From positions 1 through 19,027 of the forward strand of contig JAUWYS010000003.1 in assembly GCA_030615715.1 (NCBI GenBank): a DNA stretch of 19,027 nt. The letters run 5' to 3'. The notes under the pieces are model-generated. The model was given only the letters and a program-made list of their open reading frames with translations. It ran no database searches and was not told the origin of the DNA. The DNA comes from a bacterium (GTDB lineage: Bacteria > Patescibacteriota > Minisyncoccia > Minisyncoccales > CG1-02-41-26). Shown here one piece after another: positions 1-6,810 of the stretch; position 1 is the first letter of the stretch; every line of letters begins with the position of its first letter. Made by a program: the position numbers and the translations under genes.

Positions 1-600
1 TCTGATTCTTTCTTTGGAAATAAACCCCAAGAGATGAGCGTTCTTTTTAATGCCTTGGCTGGTTTTTTCTTCAATCTGCCAGATTAGTGGTTCAAGGGAG
101 ACGGCAAATCTCACGGCCCTTAGCATTCTTAAGGCATCTTCAGAAAAACGTTCAGCTGGCTTCCCGACCGCCCGAATAATTTTGTTTTTTAAATCTTTTT
201 GACCTTCATAAGGATCAATTATTTTAGTATCCATAGCCATGGCATTAATTGTAAAATCCCTTCTGGCTAAGTCTTGTTCAATGGTCTTGGCCCAGCTAAT
301 TTTATCGGGGTGGCGTTTGTCAGTGTATTTTTCATCAATTCTATAAGGGGTAATTTCAATTTCTTTTAATCTTGGGTCTTTTGAGCTGGTTAGCACGGTG
401 ACCGTGCCGAATCTGTTGTCAGCAAAACTTTTTGAAAAGATTTTGCCAATTTTTTCTGGTCGAGCATTGGTGGCGATATCCCAATCCTGAGGTTCAACTT
501 CTCTTAAAATGTCACGGACGCAACCACCAACGATATAGGCCTCAAACTTGTTTTCTTTGAGTTTATCAATGACAGATTGGACTTCTTTGGGTATTTTCAT
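1..600 (-). CDS. cca: CCA-adding enzyme / tRNA nucleotidyltransferase, N-terminal 200 residues (partial)
   Basis: Read on the minus strand from an ATG at 600-598, the frame is open to the window edge, so the C-terminal part is missing. The translation has the class II nucleotidyltransferase landmarks in order: GGCVRD (residues about 25-30), DWDIATNA with the metal-binding Asp pair (about 40-47), [10 protein letters not shown] (about 102-111), and [13 protein letters not shown] followed by SKERIR, the start of the neck domain. The family adds or repairs the 3' CCA of tRNAs; bacterial poly(A) polymerase shares these motifs and cannot be excluded from the N-terminus alone. The gene is divergent from tRNA-Arg. 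The nearby tRNA-Lys gene lacks an encoded CCA, which fits a need for this enzyme. No good Shine-Dalgarno site precedes the start. Confidence 0.93.
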   Translation of the reverse strand, partial: MKIPKEVQSVIDKLKENKFEAYIVGGCVRDILREVEPQDWDIATNARPEKIGKIFSKSFADNRFGTVTVLTSSKDPRLKEIEITPYRIDEKYTDKRHPDKISWAKTIEQDLARRDFTINAMAMDTKIIDPYEGQKDLKNKIIRAVGKPAERFSEDALRMLRAVRFAVSLEPLIWQIEEKTSQGIKKNAHLLGFISKERIR

Positions 601-621
601 TGGTTAATTATGCCCTAAAAA

Positions 622-649
622 TTGCTTTTTTTCAAATTTTGGCTATAAT
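622..649 (+). promoter_or_regulatory. Probable sigma70-type promoter of tRNA-Arg
   Basis: TTGCTT at 622-627 and a perfect TATAAT at 644-649 are separated by 16 bases. Transcription would begin around 656, a few bases before the tRNA at 662. This is a sequence match only. The whole gap to the divergent cca gene is about 60 bases and very AT-rich, so chance matches are possible, but the position is right. Confidence 0.6.
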
Positions 650-661
650 AATAAAATGTTA

Positions 662-736
662 GCCCCCGTGGCGTAATGGATAGCGTGTTGGACTTCGGAT
701 CCAACGGTGCGAGTTCGAATCTTGCCGGGGGCACCA
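662..736 (+). tRNA. trnR: tRNA-Arg (anticodon TCG), CCA encoded
   Basis: The full cloverleaf can be folded by eye. The acceptor stem GCCCCCG (662-668) pairs with CGGGGGC (726-732). The anticodon stem TTGGA/TCCAA encloses the loop CTTCGGA (693-699), with T33 at 694 and anticodon TCG at 695-697. The T stem is GCGAG/CTTGC with loop TTCGAAT (714-720). The discriminator is A733, and CCA is encoded at 734-736. The D stem is weak (two G-U pairs). Confidence 0.95.
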
Positions 737-779
737 GATTTTTGTTTTAGTGAAAAATTTGTTATTATTTAGTAAATAA

Positions 780-1301
780 ATGAAAAAAATAGCCCTATTG
801 TTTTTAATCGTTTTTTTAGCCGGTTTATTTTTGCCTCAGGTTACTTTGGCTGGAGAGTATAAAGCGGATGGCAAAACCATTCATTATAGGGGATTGGTGC
901 CTTGTGGTAAGTCTGAGTCAGCTCCAGCAAGCTATGATGATAAAAACAACCTTATAGAGGAAGCAGAGTCAAATGAAGTAACAATGACTTGTCAGTTCTG
1001 CCATTTTTTTGTGATGTTTGATGGAATAGTTGATTTTGTTTTAAGATACGTTGTTCCTCCGATTGCTGTTTTGATGTTGGTGATTGGGGGAATCATGTTT
1101 TATTTTGCCGGAGGTAATCCTAATTTGGTAACTCGCGGTAAAGGTCTAATTAAAGCAGTGGTCATTGGTCTTTTCTTGGCCTACGGTGCTTTTATGCTGG
1201 TTGGTACAGTGCTTAAAATAATAGGGGTGGCGGAGTGGACTGGTTTACAGAAGTTTACGACAAATTTCATTTTCACTATTAATTGTAAGATAACGCTTTA
1301 G
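780..1301 (+). CDS. Pilin-like (TrbC/VirB2-type) two-helix membrane protein with signal peptide
   Basis: A 173-residue protein. Residues 1-24 form a Sec-type signal peptide (KK, hydrophobic core, cleavage likely after VTLA). A cysteine-containing exported stretch follows (C42, then CQFC at 71-74). Two hydrophobic segments at about 88-110 and 122-148 are joined by a short loop with GGNP (111-114) and basic residues. This layout resembles the pilin-like conserved proteins of small-genome bacteria, distantly related to VirB2/TrbC subunits of type IV secretion systems. No other secretion genes are present in the window, so a role in a pilus is only an inference. The start is the first ATG with a full signal peptide; no Shine-Dalgarno site is evident. 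The stop lies one base before tRNA-Lys, so the two are probably co-transcribed. Confidence 0.75.
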   Translation: MKKIALLFLIVFLAGLFLPQVTLAGEYKADGKTIHYRGLVPCGKSESAPASYDDKNNLIEEAESNEVTMTCQFCHFFVMFDGIVDFVLRYVVPPIAVLMLVIGGIMFYFAGGNPNLVTRGKGLIKAVVIGLFLAYGAFMLVGTVLKIIGVAEWTGLQKFTTNFIFTINCKITL

Positions 1302-1302
1302 A

Positions 1303-1375
1303 GCCCCCATAACTCAATTGGTAGAGTAGTGGCCTCTTAAGCCATTTGTTTCAGGTTCGAGTCCTGATGGGGGCA
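1303..1375 (+). tRNA. trnK: tRNA-Lys (anticodon CTT), no encoded CCA
   Basis: The acceptor stem GCCCCCA (1303-1309) pairs with TGGGGGC (1368-1374). The D stem is CTC/GAG. The anticodon stem GTGGC/GCCAT (one G-U pair) has loop CTCTTAA (1334-1340) with anticodon CTT at 1336-1338. The T stem TCAGG/CCTGA has loop TTCGAGT. The discriminator is A1375, followed by CGA, so CCA must be added after transcription. The gene sits between the pilin-like gene and rpsO with almost no spacing. Confidence 0.95.
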
Positions 1376-1382
1376 CGAAAAT

Positions 1383-1652
1383 ATGTTAACACCAGAAGAA
1401 AAAGAAAAAATAATCAAAAAATACAAACTTAAAGAGAAAGATACCGGTTCAGCTGATGTCCAGGTGGCACTTTTAACCGAAGACATTAAAAAAGTTCTTA
1501 GCCACCTCAAAAAACACCCCAAAGATATCCATTCCCGAAGGGGTCTTTTGAAAATGGTTATCAAGAGGAAAAAACTTTTGAAATACCTTAAGAAAGAAAA
1601 TGTCAGAAGATACAACAGTATAGTTAAAAAATTAGGACTTAAAAAAAGATGA
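1383..1652 (+). CDS. rpsO: 30S ribosomal protein S15
   Basis: An 89-residue protein, the normal length for S15. It shows the family pattern: an N-terminal helix ([20 protein letters not shown]), then [43 protein letters not shown], and a C-terminal [11 protein letters not shown]15 binds 16S rRNA directly and organises the 30S platform. The ATG lies only 7 bases after tRNA-Lys. The only purine-rich Shine-Dalgarno-like stretch (GGGGG, 1369-1373) is inside the tRNA acceptor stem. The stop overlaps the next gene in an ATGA junction. In many bacteria rpsO and pnp share a transcript; here they are separated by one gene. Confidence 0.96.
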   Translation: MLTPEEKEKIIKKYKLKEKDTGSADVQVALLTEDIKKVLSHLKKHPKDIHSRRGLLKMVIKRKKLLKYLKKENVRRYNSIVKKLGLKKR

Positions 1653-2155
1653 TTATTAAACCAAAAGAACAACGTGTCGAAGTTTTGATAGACGTTCAAA
1701 ATCTCTATCACTCAGCCAAAAATCTTTACAGGGGACGAGTTAACTTTAAAGAGATTCTCAGACAAGCCATTGCTGGAAGAAAACTCATCCGAGCTTTTGC
1801 TTACGTGGTCCGAACCAAAACAGGGGAAGAGAAGGCTTTTTTTGAGGCCTTAACCAAACTGGGGTTTGAGACGCGGGTCAGAGACCTCCAGGAGTTTTAC
1901 GGAGGCCAAAAAAAAGCTGACTGGGATGTGGGGATAACTATCGATGCCATCAGAACTTCTCCCAATATTGATGTGATTGTTCTCTGTTCTGGAGACGGAG
2001 ATTATATTCCTTTAGTTGAGTATTTACGCAATCAGGGTAAAAGGGTGGAGGTGATGGCTTTTGGTCGAACAACTTCTTCAAAATTGAGAGAGGCAGCTGA
2101 TGAATTTTTGGATATTGGAGAAGACCCCAAAAGATATCTACTGCCGATAAAATAA
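1649..2155 (+). CDS. NYN-domain (LabA/DUF88-like) putative ribonuclease
   Basis: A 168-residue protein with the PIN-like NYN fold signature. An early strand ends in VLIDVQN (Asp15, Asn18). [14 protein letters not shown] follows (Asp91, Asp93), then [18 protein letters not shown] (Asp116, Asp118) and a final [10 protein letters not shown] strand and helix. These acidic residues form the metal site in NYN nucleases, so the catalytic set looks intact. Family members are thought to act on RNA; the target here is unknown. The start overlaps the rpsO stop (ATGA), implying translational coupling, and pnp follows 73 bases later. Its placement between S15 and PNPase suggests a role in RNA turnover or ribosome-linked RNA processing, which is inference from context. 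Confidence 0.88.
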   Translation: MIIKPKEQRVEVLIDVQNLYHSAKNLYRGRVNFKEILRQAIAGRKLIRAFAYVVRTKTGEEKAFFEALTKLGFETRVRDLQEFYGGQKKADWDVGITIDAIRTSPNIDVIVLCSGDGDYIPLVEYLRNQGKRVEVMAFGRTTSSKLREAADEFLDIGEDPKRYLLPIK

Positions 2156-2158
2156 GCA

Positions 2159-2200
2159 AAGCTTGAAATTGGTTCGCTCGGTCGAAATGTAAGCAAGCTT
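2159..2200 (+). repeat. Imperfect palindromic element between the NYN gene and pnp
   Basis: AAGCTTG at 2159-2165 is repeated inverted as CAAGCTT at 2194-2200, and within it TTCG (2173-2176) faces CGAA (2183-2186) across a 6-base loop. There is no T-run after it, so it is not an obvious intrinsic terminator. It may be a structured part of the pnp leader. Confidence 0.5.
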
Positions 2201-2228
2201 CCATTTCTTCCTCGCTGCCAATCATAAA

Positions 2229-4385
2229 ATGCAAAAAGATTCTTTTCAAATAAAATTAGCAGAGAAAGAAATTAAGGTGGAAGTTGGAGGATTGGCTGAA
2301 CAGGCCTCAGGATGTTGCCTGATAAAATCGGGAGAGACCTCGGTTCTGGTGACAGCCCAAATAGGAGAAGAAAGAGAGGATTTGGGATTTTTCCCCTTAA
2401 CCTGCGATTACGAAGAGAAATATTATGCTGCAGGAAGAATCGGTGGCTCCCGCTTTATCCGAAGAGAAGGGCGGCCAAGTGCTGAAGCAGTCTTGAGTTC
2501 AAGGATGATTGACAGGGCTATCCGCCCTCTTTTTCCAGAGAACCTCAAAAGCGAGGTTCAGGTGATAGCCACCTGTTTGAGCTGGGATGCTCAAAACGAT
2601 CCAGTGGTCGCCGGGCTTCTGGGGGCTTCTTTGACTCTGTTAATTTCTGAGATTCCCTGGCAGGGACCGATTGGGGTAGTCAGAGTCGGCAAGATTGACA
2701 AAAATTTTATACTCAACCCGACTTATGAAGAAAGAGAAAATGGCAAGTTGGATTTAATTTTTTCTGGGATTGAAAAGGAGGAAGAAGTTCTCATCAATAT
2801 GCTCGAGGGCAAGGGAGAAGAAGTGCCAGAGGAGATGATTCTGGAGGCTTTTGAGTTTGCCAAGTCCCATCTAAAAACCCTTATTGATTTTCAAAAAGAC
2901 ATTGCCAAAAAAATTGGCAAAGAGAAAATTAAACTTGAAAAACCCGCACTTGAGCCAGTCCTTGAAAAAGAAATTAAAAAATTTTTAGAAAAAAGATTAG
3001 AAAAAGCTCTCTTCCAAAAAGAGAAACAGAAACGAAACGACGAATTGGAAAGTTTAAAAGAGGAACTCCGAGAAAAGATTGCTCAAGAACATCCCGTGGA
3101 CGGGTCTATGAAGAAGGAGTATGATGAGGAAAAAGCCAGTCAAGCTTTATTTGTTTTTGAGAAAGAAAAAGAAAGGATTTTAAAAGAAAACATTCTTCAA
3201 AAAGAGAGAAGGCCGGACGGGAGGAAGCTGGACGAGGTAAGGGAGCTCGAGGCGAAAGTTGGCATTTTGCCTCGGGTCCACGGTTCCGGGTTTTTTTCTC
3301 GGGGAGAAACAAAAGTTCTGTCAATTTTAACCCTGGGAGCTCCCGGAGACCAACAACTCATTGAGGGCATGGAGATTGTCGGCAAGAAACGATTTTTACA
3401 TCATTATAATTTCCCTCCCTATTCGGTTGGGGAGGTTAGACCCCTGAGGGGTCCGGGCAGAAGGGAGATTGGCCATGGCATGTTGACTGAGAAAGCTCTA
3501 TCTCCTCTTATTCCAAGCTTTGAGGAATTCCCCTACACCATCCGAGTGGTTTCTGAACTTTTATCTTCCAACGGCTCAACCAGCATGGCTTCTGTTTCTG
3601 GGGCCTCATTGGCTTTAATGGATGCTGGGGTGCCCATTCAAAGACCGGCCGCTGGCATTGCCATTGGCCTAATTAAAGAATCAGATAAAAATTGGAAACT
3701 TTTAACCGATATCCAGGGACCTGAAGATTCTTTGGGAGATATGGACTTTAAGGTTGCTGGCACTGAAAAAGGCATAACCGTTTTGCAGATGGATGTTAAG
3801 ACAGATGGTTTAACAAAAGAAATTTTAAAAGAAGCTTTGATAGCCGCTAAAAAAGCCAGAGGGGAAGTTCTGAAAAATACTGGCAAGGTTTTATCACGGC
3901 CTCGGCCCCAGCTTTCTCCTTTTGCTCCCAGAGTTTTTCGGTTACAAATTGACCCCAGTAAAATAGGCGCAGTCATCGGTCCCGGAGGAAAGGTTATCAA
4001 CGAAATAATTGACAGTTGCGGGGTGGCCATTGACATTGAGGAGTCAGGAGAGGTCTTTGTGACCGCCGAAAAGGAAGCAGCCGCCCAGAAAGCCATTGAT
4101 TGGATAAAAAGCATCACCAAAGAAATTAAAGCTGGGGAGGTTTTTCAGGGCAAGGTGAAAAGAATCTTAGATTTCGGAGCTATGATTGAAATCTCCCCGG
4201 GTCAGGAAGGAATGGTTCACATTTCCGAATTTGTTCCCCAAAGAATAGATAAGGTAAGTGATGTGGTTCAGGAAGGAGACATTATTCCGGTTAAGGTGAT
4301 AAACATTGATGAATTGGGCAGGATAAATCTTTCGGCAAAACAAGCCGGTTTCAAACCCAAGAATTATGCCTCAAAATCCAGATAA
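2229..4385 (+). CDS. pnp: Polyribonucleotide nucleotidyltransferase (PNPase)
   Basis: A 718-residue protein of normal PNPase length and domain order. The first RNase PH domain covers about 10-145 and includes RFIRREGRPS at 75-84. A helical, lysine/glutamate-rich linker spans about 210-320. The second RNase PH domain is about 325-555, then KH (about 565-625, GxxG in IGPGGK at 583-588) and S1 (about 634-703, ending GRINLSAKQ). The catalytic region PEDSLGDMDFKVAG carries Asp500, Asp506 and Lys508, matching Asp486, Asp492 and Lys494 of the E. coli enzyme. PNPase degrades RNA 3' to 5' phosphorolytically and can also polymerise. The start follows a palindromic gap and lacks a clear Shine-Dalgarno site. 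The end overlaps the next gene by 20 bases. Confidence 0.97.
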   Translation: MQKDSFQIKLAEKEIKVEVGGLAEQASGCCLIKSGETSVLVTAQIGEEREDLGFFPLTCDYEEKYYAAGRIGGSRFIRREGRPSAEAVLSSRMIDRAIRPLFPENLKSEVQVIATCLSWDAQNDPVVAGLLGASLTLLISEIPWQGPIGVVRVGKIDKNFILNPTYEERENGKLDLIFSGIEKEEEVLINMLEGKGEEVPEEMILEAFEFAKSHLKTLIDFQKDIAKKIGKEKIKLEKPALEPVLEKEIKKFLEKRLEKALFQKEKQKRNDELESLKEELREKIAQEHPVDGSMKKEYDEEKASQALFVFEKEKERILKENILQKERRPDGRKLDEVRELEAKVGILPRVHGSGFFSRGETKVLSILTLGAPGDQQLIEGMEIVGKKRFLHHYNFPPYSVGEVRPLRGPGRREIGHGMLTEKALSPLIPSFEEFPYTIRVVSELLSSNGSTSMASVSGASLALMDAGVPIQRPAAGIAIGLIKESDKNWKLLTDIQGPEDSLGDMDFKVAGTEKGITVLQMDVKTDGLTKEILKEALIAAKKARGEVLKNTGKVLSRPRPQLSPFAPRVFRLQIDPSKIGAVIGPGGKVINEIIDSCGVAIDIEESGEVFVTAEKEAAAQKAIDWIKSITKEIKAGEVFQGKVKRILDFGAMIEISPGQEGMVHISEFVPQRIDKVSDVVQEGDIIPVKVINIDELGRINLSAKQAGFKPKNYASKSR

Positions 4386-6255
4386 AAAAGTAGATTTGCT
4401 CCGCAAACAAAAAACTTCTCGGATTCTGGAGAAAGGGATATTTTTGACCATGGAAGAGGACATCCAGAGATTGAAAAAAAGGAAAATTCCCGAGAAAAAA
4501 GTTGTCAGGGAAAAAATAGAGGAGAAAATAGTTAAAGGGATTGAAGAGAGAAAGAGGGAAAGGATGGAGAAGGAAAGGATGGAGAGAGAAAAGATGGAGA
4601 GGGAAAGGATGGAGAGGGAAAGGAGAGAGGAGGAGAAAAAAAGAAGAGAGGAGGAAGCAGCCAAAGAAATAAGAAAAAGAGCTGAAACTGAAGAGGAAAG
4701 AAAACGGGGAGAGGTTGAGAAAGAAAGGGTCTTGATGGGAGAGGAAGAAGCAATTGAGGAAGTCAGAAGAAGAGCCCAGGAAAGAAAAGAGAAATTAGAG
4801 GAGGAAAGAAAGAGAGAACTTGAAGAAAAAAAAGAGAGAGGGGAAAGGAAAAATGAATTGCTCGTTCAGAAATCTGAGATTGACAAACTCCTTAAAACTT
4901 TCCCTGAGAGAAGAAGACCTCTGGAGGGAGTAAGAGATAATCTCCAGAAGAGATTAAATCAACAGAAATTATCATTGGAGAAAATTTTACAAAGAGAAAG
5001 GCAATTTGAAAAAAAGCTCCAATTGATTGAAGAGAAAGAGAGAGCTGCTGAAACCCCAGAGAAGATTCACCAAATAGAAAGGAAGCGGTGGACTCTTGAG
5101 AAACAAGAGAGAGAGATGGAACAGGCAAGATGGGAGGAAGAGAAGAAAGTTAAAGACTTGAGAGGGAAACTGAAGAACCTTGAGTCCTCCTTAGAGAAAG
5201 TTTCTAACAAAGAAAAAGAATTACGAGATAAACAAGAGGAGATTTCAAAAGCTCTCAAAGAGATAGGACTCCGAGAGGAGAGAGAAAAGACAGTCAAAGA
5301 GATGGAACAACTTGAGGGAGCCAAAAAAGAATTGCTGGAGATGAGAACGGAAATTGAGGTAAAGAGAAAAGAAATTGAGGCTCAACTCAGTCAAGTTCGA
5401 GAAAAAGAGAGGGAGATTGAAGAAGAGAAAGAGAGAATTTCCCAACAAGGAAAAGAAGCTAAAACATTCTCTGAAAGAAGAAAGTTTGGCAAGCTCAAGT
5501 GGAAAATCGGAGATAAGAGAAAAGAAATTGAGAGACAGAGGTGGAGATTAGAAAGAGAAATCAATAGAGTTGACAAGAAAATCGGAGAAATTGACCTTAA
5601 GATAGAAGACCTTTCTCAAAAACAAGGGGTTCTCTCTCAGAGAAGAGAAGAAATAGATATCTTGCTTGAATTTGGCATTGAGGAGGGAGAAAGAAGAATT
5701 GCCCAAAAGAGAGAAGAAGAAGCTCCCGAAGAAAAAGTACCTGAAGAAAGAGAGCCGGAGAAAATTCCCGAGAAGGTTAAAGAAAAAGAAGAGAGGGAGA
5801 TAGTCAAGAGAGAGATGGAGGAAGAAAAAAGAAGAATGGAAGAGGAGAAAAGAGAGGAGGAAGAGAGGCAGTTTGAAGAAGCAAGAAGAAGGGTTTTAGA
5901 GGAAGAAAAGAAACTAAGGGAAGTTCGAGAGAGAGCCAAGGAGGAAGAAAAGAAGGAAGTTGAGGTTAAAGGACCTGTCTCCAAAGAGGAAATCTTAAAG
6001 AAATTAACTAAAATTTCACCAGGGGAAGAAGAGGAAAGAAAGAGGTTTTTGACCAGGGTTTCGGGAGAAGAAGAAAAGAAGGGAAAGATGCCAAGACCCT
6101 CCTTGAAAGCTAAGGGAATAAGGAAGGAGATTGTCTTCAGGCCTATTGTCAGAGAACCTGCCTCTTCAGAAAAACTTTTAATGAGGGTTCTTATTTTTCT
6201 CCTAATTATTGGGGTGGGGGTGGCTTTATACTTGCTTTTACACCGGTACCTCTAA
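4366..6255 (+). CDS. Large charged coiled-coil protein with C-terminal membrane anchor
   Basis: A 629-residue protein that I do not recognise as a named family. Almost all of residues 30-560 is Glu/Lys/Arg-rich and predicted by eye to be long coiled coil. A five-residue tandem repeat of the type RMERE covers 66-90. Proline-bearing breaks occur around 455-475 (EEKVPEEREPEKIPEKV). After residue 535 is a more ordinary stretch (SKEEILKKLTKISPGEEEE), and residues about 604-625 form one hydrophobic helix followed by LLHRYL, so the protein is probably tail-anchored with the rod in the cytoplasm. The ATG at 4366 lies inside the end of pnp, suggesting coupling. A start at Met29 (4450) would remove only the non-coiled N-terminus. 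A scaffold or envelope-linked structural role is plausible but unsupported. Confidence 0.72.
   Translation: MPQNPDKKVDLLRKQKTSRILEKGIFLTMEEDIQRLKKRKIPEKKVVREKIEEKIVKGIEERKRERMEKERMEREKMERERMERERREEEKKRREEEAAKEIRKRAETEEERKRGEVEKERVLMGEEEAIEEVRRRAQERKEKLEEERKRELEEKKERGERKNELLVQKSEIDKLLKTFPERRRPLEGVRDNLQKRLNQQKLSLEKILQRERQFEKKLQLIEEKERAAETPEKIHQIERKRWTLEKQEREMEQARWEEEKKVKDLRGKLKNLESSLEKVSNKEKELRDKQEEISKALKEIGLREEREKTVKEMEQLEGAKKELLEMRTEIEVKRKEIEAQLSQVREKEREIEEEKERISQQGKEAKTFSERRKFGKLKWKIGDKRKEIERQRWRLEREINRVDKKIGEIDLKIEDLSQKQGVLSQRREEIDILLEFGIEEGERRIAQKREEEAPEEKVPEEREPEKIPEKVKEKEEREIVKREMEEEKRRMEEEKREEEERQFEEARRRVLEEEKKLREVRERAKEEEKKEVEVKGPVSKEEILKKLTKISPGEEEERKRFLTRVSGEEEKKGKMPRPSLKAKGIRKEIVFRPIVREPASSEKLLMRVLIFLLIIGVGVALYLLLHRYL
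4561..4635 (+). repeat. In-frame 15-bp tandem repeat (five units)
   Basis: Five consecutive 15-base units begin at 4561, 4576, 4591, 4606 and 4621. The first four follow the pattern AGG/AAG ATG GAG AGR/AAG GAA, and the fifth has diverged. Each codes for one RMERE-like pentapeptide. Repeat-number change would keep the reading frame, so this is a candidate length-variable site within the coiled coil. Confidence 0.8.
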
Positions 6256-6264
6256 ATAGGTGGA

Positions 6265-6295
6265 CCCCTTGGGGCCCATTTGCACAGCAAATGGG
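6265..6295 (+). repeat. Perfect 9-bp hairpin upstream of the DksA-like gene
   Basis: CCCATTTGC (6275-6283) and GCAAATGGG (6287-6295) form a perfect stem with a 3-base ACA loop. CCCC/GGGG (6265-6268, 6271-6274) lies just before it. No T-run follows on the plus strand, so it is not a typical terminator. It may act as an RNA structure or processing site between the coiled-coil gene and the next gene. Confidence 0.6.
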
Positions 6296-6335
6296 AGGAC
6301 GCGGTGGGCGGGTTGTAATCTTTAAAAGAAAGTTT

Positions 6336-6692
6336 ATGGATAAAAAATTAAAAGAGAAGTTGAAAAAGAAACTGAAGGAGGCGAAAGAAAAATTAGAGGG
6401 ACGACTTGACTCTCTGGGTAAGAGGAATAAAAAAGTTAAGGGGGATTGGATTACCTCTTATCCCGAATTTGACGGAGGAAACCTGGAAGAAGAAGCAGAT
6501 GAGGTTGAAGAATACGGGAATTTACTTTCGGTTGGCTACACCCTGGAGCTTGAATTAAAAAAAATAAACAATAGTTTAGAGAAAATGAAGAAAGGACAAT
6601 ACGGCATCTGCGAGAAATGCAAGAAACCAATTTCTCAGGCAAGGTTAAAAGCTTATCCTCAAGCGGCATTCTGTAAGAAATGCCAAGAGTAA
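6336..6692 (+). CDS. DksA/TraR-family zinc-finger protein
   Basis: A 118-residue protein with the DksA/TraR plan: a long N-terminal charged helical part (about 1-35), an acidic segment (NLEEEADEVEEY, 49-60), a second helix ending in LEKMKKGQYGICEKC, and a four-cysteine zinc finger C92-x2-C95 and C113-x2-C116 with the typical PI...RL.A.P.A.FC spacing. Family members bind RNA polymerase through the secondary channel and tune transcription. The classical DxxDxA tip is not seen; the acidic segment may replace it. I chose the ATG at 6336 because the upstream in-frame ATG (6291) lies in the arm of a hairpin and would add a GGRGGRVV-type extension not expected in this family. The Shine-Dalgarno site is weak (AAGAAAG). 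Confidence 0.88.
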   Translation: MDKKLKEKLKKKLKEAKEKLEGRLDSLGKRNKKVKGDWITSYPEFDGGNLEEEADEVEEYGNLLSVGYTLELELKKINNSLEKMKKGQYGICEKCKKPISQARLKAYPQAAFCKKCQE

Positions 6693-6695
6693 AGA

Positions 6696-6768
6696 GTTTT
6701 GTCCACGAGGGCGAAGCCTGAGCGGCAACAAAACCTTTACCCAGCACATAAAGCGTTATGTGCTGGGT
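6696..6768 (+). repeat. Structured gap with two stem-loops before hppA
   Basis: The first stem is GTTTTGT (6696-6702) with ACAAAAC (6728-6734), enclosing a small GGC-GAA-GCC hairpin. The second is a perfect 13-bp hairpin: the left arm at 6739-6751 (ACCCAGCACATAA), an AGCG loop, and the right arm at 6756-6768. Neither is followed by a T-run on either strand, so simple intrinsic termination is unlikely. It could form the 5' leader of hppA or stabilise the dksA-like mRNA end. I recognise no known riboswitch. Confidence 0.65.
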
Positions 6769-6810
6769 GTAAGAACTTGTAACGCTCCTTCGTCGCTAAC
6801 AATTTCTAAC

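Noticed and set aside
1337-1711. Open frame on the minus strand opposite tRNA-Lys and rpsO
   Set aside because: Overlaps tRNA-Lys and all of rpsO, has no recognisable domain, and its content mirrors the coding strand.
4371-5984. Several minus-strand open frames rich in Ser, Leu and Phe opposite the coiled-coil gene
   Set aside because: They are the antisense reading of a Glu/Lys/Arg-rich gene; purine bias removes stop codons on the other strand.
6291-6335. Upstream ATG extending the DksA-like protein by 15 residues
   Set aside because: It lies within a hairpin arm, gives a Gly/Arg-rich extension atypical for the family, and has no Shine-Dalgarno site.
6739-6768. Intrinsic terminator after the DksA-like gene
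   Set aside because: The stem is strong but no T-run follows on the plus or minus strand.
6760-6810. Upstream ATG extending hppA by 17 residues
   Set aside because: It lies within the 13-bp hairpin and adds a non-hydrophobic stretch before the first membrane helix; the ATG at 6811 gives the expected N-terminus.
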